From Dasypus novemcinctus (lineage: Eukaryota; Chordata; Mammalia; Cingulata; Dasypodidae): a DNA stretch of 64,000 nucleotides. A model generated the notes under the pieces. The model worked only from the letters and a program-made list of their open reading frames with translations, ran no database searches and had not been told where the DNA came from. The position numbers were made by a program, and so were the translations under genes. This document shows, piece by piece, positions 58,720 through 64,000 of this stretch (positions are counted from its first letter, which is position 1; each line of letters starts with the position of its first letter). The stretch lies in contig NC_080680.1 of assembly GCF_030445035.2 (NCBI RefSeq), positions 96,291,157 through 96,355,156 on the forward strand, given 5' to 3'.

Positions 58720-60050
58720 TTTAGGAGGTTAAAAAAAACAAAAATAACAGTAATAAAATGAAATAAAAATAAAAATATTTTTGCATTCTGCTTTTCATCA
58801 TCATAAGATCTGTTACATTTTGTACCTATTGACAATGTCCTCTGTGTGTTCCCCCAGTGTCTTTTTTTTTTCTTCATTTTATTTTCCAAGAAAATTCAGG
58901 TTTCCAAAAAAATCACATAGACAATACAGGAGATTCCCATATGTTCCACTGCCTCCCACACACACATATCTCCCCTACCAATACCATCTTGCATGAGTAT
59001 GGTACATTTGTTACTATTGATGAGCACATACCAAAACATTGCTACTAACCATGGTGAATGGGTTGCAGTATGGTTTACATTTGTATCATACCCTTTTACA
59101 GGTTCTGACAAAGAAGTATAATGGCCTGTATCAGTAAAAGTAAGATCATGCATAACAATTCCAATGCCCAAAATGCCATATGTTACACTTTTCTTTCCTC
59201 CTCTTCTCCCCAGAACTTATGGCAACCACTCTTGCAATTTTTGAAGAATAAGGTTCATAATTACATGCATTAATGTTGGGAACTTGACATATTGGTCTGT
59301 TTTCTTTTAATTGACATTGCATTTGTACTTGAAAGGCTCTCGCCCCTCTATTTGAGAATGTACAGGATTCCCCAGGATGGGAGTTTAATATTTTGCTGTT
59401 TATTGCATGGGTCTCCACCAACTTAGAGGACACCATATGACAAAATTAACATATTTATTTCCCATAGAAGCATGCCCCTGTGCACCCTTTCCCACATACC
59501 TCACCACCATCGATGCCATGCACCAGTGACCCTCCCTACCATATTTGCCAAAAGGACATTCCTACCTTTGTAATTTCAACCACAGACCTACAAATCTCCA
59601 GAGTTCACCTGTTCTTTCCTCCAACCCTCCCCCTAGTTCCATGGATGGTCCAACCCAACACCCCCACCCTGCTCACCCTCACATTCCAGCTCCATCTACC
59701 CTACTCACATCCCTGCTCCACCATCACCCCCCATCCACTGCCAAACCACCCCCTTCCAACTAATCATGGGTTTTGCCCATTTTGAGCATTAGCTTGCCAC
59801 ACTCTATTAATACCACATTCTACTGTCTCCTAATAATCTATCTTCCAGACTCTAGCTCTGTGAGTCTGCTCAATATGCTAAAGTCATAGCAGTGAGATAA
59901 TGTAATATTTGTCCTTTAGTGACTGGCTTACTTCACTCAATATAAGGACTTCAAGATTCATCCAGGTTGTCAAGTCTGTCAACATGCTTCATTCCTTCTT
60001 AGAGCTGAGTAATATTCCAACATATGTATATACCACATTTTGTCAATACT
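58720..60050 (-). mobile_element. L1, minus strand: end of ORF2 and 3' UTR
   Basis: The minus strand from 60050 reads the last codons of ORF2 (the antisense of tattccaacatatgtatatacc is the TMEYYSA region). The C-terminal end near 59930 and a 3' UTR down to 58720 follow. It abuts duplicon copy C at 60050. Confidence 0.6.
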
Positions 60051-61455
60051 ATAATTATAAACAATGTTTTCATCAATTGTAACACCCTGTTAATAAGGAA
60101 AACTGTGTTTGAGGAGGTGAGGTATATGGGAAGTCTGTATTTGCTTTATAAATTTTCTATGTACTACAAATTTCTAAATAAAAGAGAAAGAATGACTCAG
60201 ATGCATTTCATTTCCTTTTAAAGTTTGCTATATAACTACTATATTAAAAAAAAATAAACAACCAATAGGCTGCTATCCTTAAAAGGGAAAAAACAGATTT
60301 CATGAAATTGGAAAAAGAAGAAAAATTGGAGACATTCTTAGTAAACTGATTGACCAGAAGTGACCTAATTGGCCACATTGATAATGTTCCCTGAAATAAA
60401 CCATCTGGTAAATTGGGAAAATGATATATTTTCCAACAATTCCTGAGAGATCATCTCTGTAGAGTTTCTGTTACATTTGCCAGTGTCTTGGCACTTTCAG
60501 TAGAGATAATGCAAGGCTACACCATTTCCTACATTAAACTGTGCAGTGTGTATTGTGGTAAACTCGCCTCTAAAAATAGTTGAGAGGATTAAATGAGGGG
60601 AAACACATCACATAATTAAATTAACTGGCATTTAGAAATTTTTCATTAAATATTAATTTTTTTAAATTTTTTACAGACTCGTTATTTCTGATACTCATAC
60701 ATACATACACATTTGGTTTCATAGCCATTGTAGCTCATTACAGCTATGTTATTCGAACTGAAAATTAGAAGTAGTTGCTGACTTTTATCTTTCTCTCACA
60801 GTGCTCTCAAGTCATTAGCAGTCTTATTAGTTTTAACTTCCAATTACATTGCCACCTCCAGGGCTACCAGCACAGACTGAATTACCACCATTTCTTATCT
60901 GCTCTATTGTAATAGCTTCTCATATGTTCTCCCTCCTTCTGCAAGTGACCCTTTTCTTATTCTCTATTCTCAACACAGCAGCCAGGATAACCCCTTTTTA
61001 AAAACTGCATTTTGTTGTTCATTTGCAGAAAGTCAGTGCTTCACATAAAATTCCCATGGAAAAATCAAATGGCAAAGTTTGTAGCATCTGCTCTCTTCTT
61101 AGCTCTGAAATTATTTCCAACCACTTTTTTTTACCTCCTCACTCCTGTACAGTTGTCATTCCAACCTCTTTTCTTTTCCTGGAGCATAACTGGTACAAAC
61201 CCATCTCAGTATATTTGCAGTTGTTGTCTCCAATCCCTGTAATGCTTTGCCTCCAAATATTCCCAAGTCTCAGTACCTTGACCCTTTCAAATCATTGTTC
61301 CAATATTATCTCCTTGATGAAACAAATCCTCACCACACAACTAAAATTACAACTTATTTCTATCAGTCCTGATGTCTTTACCAAACTTGGTTTTCAATGT
61401 TTTTAATTTTCACTTTTTTGGTACTGACATATACACAACTCAAAATTTCCCATTT

Positions 61456-61594
61456 GGCAATGGATGTGTCATGATGATGGGAATGAGTGTTGCTGGGGGG
61501 AGGGGGAGAGGTGGGGTGGGGGTGGTGGGGTTGAATGGGACCACATATACATATATATTTTTAATGTAATATTATTACAAAGTCAATAAAAAAA
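61456..61594 (+). mobile_element. Very short L1 3' end insertion in copy C
   Basis: 139 bases of the L1 3' terminus, including the G-rich tract, lie between ttcccattt at 61447-61455 and 61595-61603. The sites in copies A (13935) and B are empty. Confidence 0.85.
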
Positions 61595-63340
61595 TTCCCA
61601 TTTGATCTACTTTTAAGTGTACAATTCGGTTATACTAATTATATTCACTATATTGTGCTACCATCACCAATATATATTGCCTAATGATTTTCATCACCAG
61701 ATCTATAGAAATTCTTCAGTTATTAAGCAATGACTCCCCATTCCTTCCATACCCTACTATTGTGTGTAAGGACTGCTATGACAAATGCCACAAAATGGTT
61801 TGGTTCACCACAGGAATTTACTGGCTCACAGATTAGGAGATAAGAAATGCAAAATTAAGGTATCACCAAGTCCTTGCTTTCTCCCTGAAGTCTATTGTGT
61901 TGAGGTACAGGTGTAGAGAAATCCATGGGGTTCCTGGTCTTGTATCTCTCTCCTGTCGGATGTTGCTCTCTCACCCTTTGTATCTTCTCTTCAGATTATC
62001 TCTGATTCTGGCTTCTGAATTAACTCTCTTATTATGCATCCAGAATTACAAATAAAGGTCCAAAATCATTCAGTCTGACAATATGTAATAGGAGTTTAGA
62101 AGGTCCTATTCACAAACGAGTCTACACCATAAATGATAAATACATCTTCATAGGGTCCAATTTACAAGTGGGTACATACCCACAGGATTGTGGATTAAGA
62201 TTAAGAATACATCTTTGTCTTTGGGGACAAAATTCAATATACCAAACCCCTAAACCTTTAGGAAACTGTAAACAGCTTTCCTCCTCTATGAACAAATTTA
62301 TTGTGAGTACTGACAATATGGCATTGATAATTTAGGGAGTAAAGTATAAAAAGTTTTAACTACACTAAAAGCAATATTAATATTATTCAAACATCCTAAG
62401 TATATAATTATTTCTCTTCTTAAAGAGGGAATATGTAATTCTGATATAACATATTTCTCAAAAAAGGAGTATATATATTTTGGTGTCATACAAGTCATTC
62501 ATATCTTTCCAACAAATAAGGCAGTTCCTTAACACAATTAGGAATATTGTTCTCACATTTGACTTGACAGATATGGGAGTCACAGGCAAGGCCCTCGATG
62601 AAGGTTATAAGAGAAAGGAGGAAAAAAGGAATATACTTAAAACTAAGGGATATGGTCATGAAGATTAACATAGTATTTGTGAAAATGCATGTTTTAAATT
62701 CTGAGGATTCTTGAAAATTAAGCAGGGAAAAAAATCTAAGCAGTGACTTACAATAAAAAAAGAGAGCATTGAAAAGGAGATTGGAGTGTACCAGAGTCAA
62801 AAGGAGACACTGTATCTGCTGCATAACAAACCATCCCAAAACTGTTGGCTGAAACAAAAAGGCATTTCTTTATATCATAATATTGTAGTTTGGCCTTTTG
62901 GGTGGGGACTGAGCTCAGTAGGATGGTGCTTCTGGTTGGTTCAGGCTCAACTGACCTGAGCAGGGTGTCACTTGCTGTGGAAATCTACTAGCAGGTCACT
63001 TGGGTATGGCTGATTACTTTTGGGGGCATCTTGTTTAATTTATATATGGTCTTTTACCTTCAGGCAGCCTAGCTTGGGATGGCTTATATGGTGGTCTCAA
63101 GGTCCAAGAGCTGCTGGAACAGAATCTACAAAGACAGGCCTTGAATTCCTGTCTTACAATATCACTTCCAATAAATCTATTGGTCAAAGCAACTCACTGA
63201 CCCTGCCCAGATTTAAGGGGTGGGGAAATAAGCTCCACATGAGAAGAGGGACTGAATATTATTCTACCTATTTTTTCAATCTACTATATTTCATCTACCC
63301 AATTTTTCAAAGAGTAATCACTGGGGCATTAATAGGTGAA

Positions 63341-64000
63341 TTAAGAATATGAATGGCTGACAAAAGTAATCCCCTTTCTATAAAATATTGCCAGAGCTGA
63401 TTTGATGTCTCTGTTCCTCAGGCTGTAAATGAAAGGGTTCAGCATGGGAGTCACCAATGTGTACATAACTGACGCAATTTCATCCTTGATACTGGAATTG
63501 GAAGAAGAAAAGAAGTAAACAATGGCAAGAGTCCCATAATACAGAAACACCACAGAAAGGTGGGAGCCACAGGTGGACAAGGCTTTACAGATCCCCTTTT
63601 TGGATGGGACCTTCAGAACCATGGCCCCAATGTGGATATAAGAACCCAAAATAGTACTCACAAATAGGAGGACAAATAATCCTCCCTCAATGAAGATGAC
63701 TAGCTCATTGAGAGATGTGTCTGAGCAGGACAGCTTCAGGAGAGCTGTGATAGCACAGAAATAATGGGGGATAGTATTGTCAGTACAAAAGGACAGTGGG
63801 AGCAAAAGCAGAGTGTGCAACAGGGCATGGGCACAGGAGAGGAACCAGCACCCAGCCACCAACAAGATACACGCCTCCTCCCTCATAATTGTGGTGTAGT
63901 GAAGTGGATGACAGATGGCCACATACCTGTCATAGGCCATCACTGAAAGAAGAAAACTTTCAACAGCAGCAAATAGTATGTAAAAATACATCTGGGAAAT
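63341..64000 (-). CDS. OR1J: Olfactory receptor, OR1J-like, cut by the window end
   Basis: 219 codons of a receptor closely related to 16118-17059 are visible, from just after the first extracellular loop (ISQMYF) to the stop at 63341. The N-terminal third lies beyond the window. The motifs [49 protein letters not shown] and [14 protein letters not shown] are intact, and no stop or shift is seen. The third extracellular loop is one residue shorter than in the first gene, and the C-terminus is a few residues longer. Same orientation and same flanks as the other two. It is probably a working odorant receptor gene, but the missing part could hide a lesion. Confidence 0.9.
   Translation of the reverse strand: MSQMYFYILFAAVESFLLSVMAYDRYVAICHPLHYTTIMREEACILLVAGCWFLSCAHALLHTLLLLPLSFCTDNTIPHYFCAITALLKLSCSDTSLNELVIFIEGGLFVLLFVSTILGSYIHIGAMVLKVPSKKGICKALSTCGSHLSVVFLYYGTLAIVYFFSSSNSSIKDEIASVMYTLVTPMLNPFIYSLRNRDIKSALAIFYRKGITFVSHSYS

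Larger units (their letters stand above)
60057..64000. repeat. Duplicon copy C carrying the partial olfactory receptor
   Basis: It is collinear with copy A from 8300 (aaactgtgtttgag, taggctgctatcct, agccattgtagctca, cccatctcag, attgttctcaca). It is interrupted only by a small L1 tail at 61456-61594, so it shows best the original order of the unit. The window ends inside its receptor. Confidence 0.7.

Noticed and set aside
1-64000. CRISPR array or bacterial mobile system
   Set aside because: The repeats are interspersed mammalian retroelements; no regularly spaced short repeats or cas-like proteins are present.

Overview
The window looks like a gene-poor, repeat-dense stretch of a xenarthran genome, most likely an armadillo (Dasypus). 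Two observations support this. Three tRNA-headed SINEs (35517-35935, 47411-47815, 52267-52628) carry the head and body of the armadillo DAS family. The dominant LINE-1 family also has an unusual, very long 3' untranslated region. There is no bacterial, CRISPR or operon-type content. Attributions to named families come from pattern recognition alone; no database search was run.

The genic backbone is an olfactory receptor (OR) cluster on the minus strand. It holds one intact OR1J-type gene (16118-17059), one broken relative (26823-27742), and a third, open but cut by the window end (63341-64000). Each sits at the end of a similar stretch of flanking DNA (about 8.3-17.1 kb, 21.4-27.7 kb and 60.1-64.0 kb). 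They are therefore copies of one duplicated unit, later driven apart by transposon insertions. The first 300 bases resemble the flank upstream of the second receptor, which hints at a further copy to the left.

Two processed host-gene copies lie in the cluster. A full-length intronless cyclophilin-40 (PPID) copy (11436-13190) has an uninterrupted 370-codon frame, its own target-site duplication, and a changed catalytic arginine. A decayed TMED2 (p24 family) copy lies at about 22588-24578.

From 28 to 60 kb the DNA is almost entirely mobile elements nested in each other. A full-length LINE-1 (48450-58295) is bounded by a 12-base target-site duplication. It has a roughly 2 kb CpG-rich 5' UTR, a nearly intact ORF1, an ORF2 broken by a SINE and a few small lesions, and a roughly 2.6 kb 3' UTR. 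Fragments of that 3' UTR recur in both orientations across the window. MaLR/ERVL-like LTR elements (390-2118, 9584-13784, 28255-28930, 31816-33405) and two candidate solo LTRs of other retrovirus groups (21678-22587, 44230-44491) complete the picture.

Apart from the olfactory receptors and possibly the PPID copy, nothing here is likely to make a working host protein. The most unusual observations are the L1 3' UTR, with a segment that stays open on both strands in several copies and a conserved G-rich tail, and the PPID copy with its catalytic substitution.
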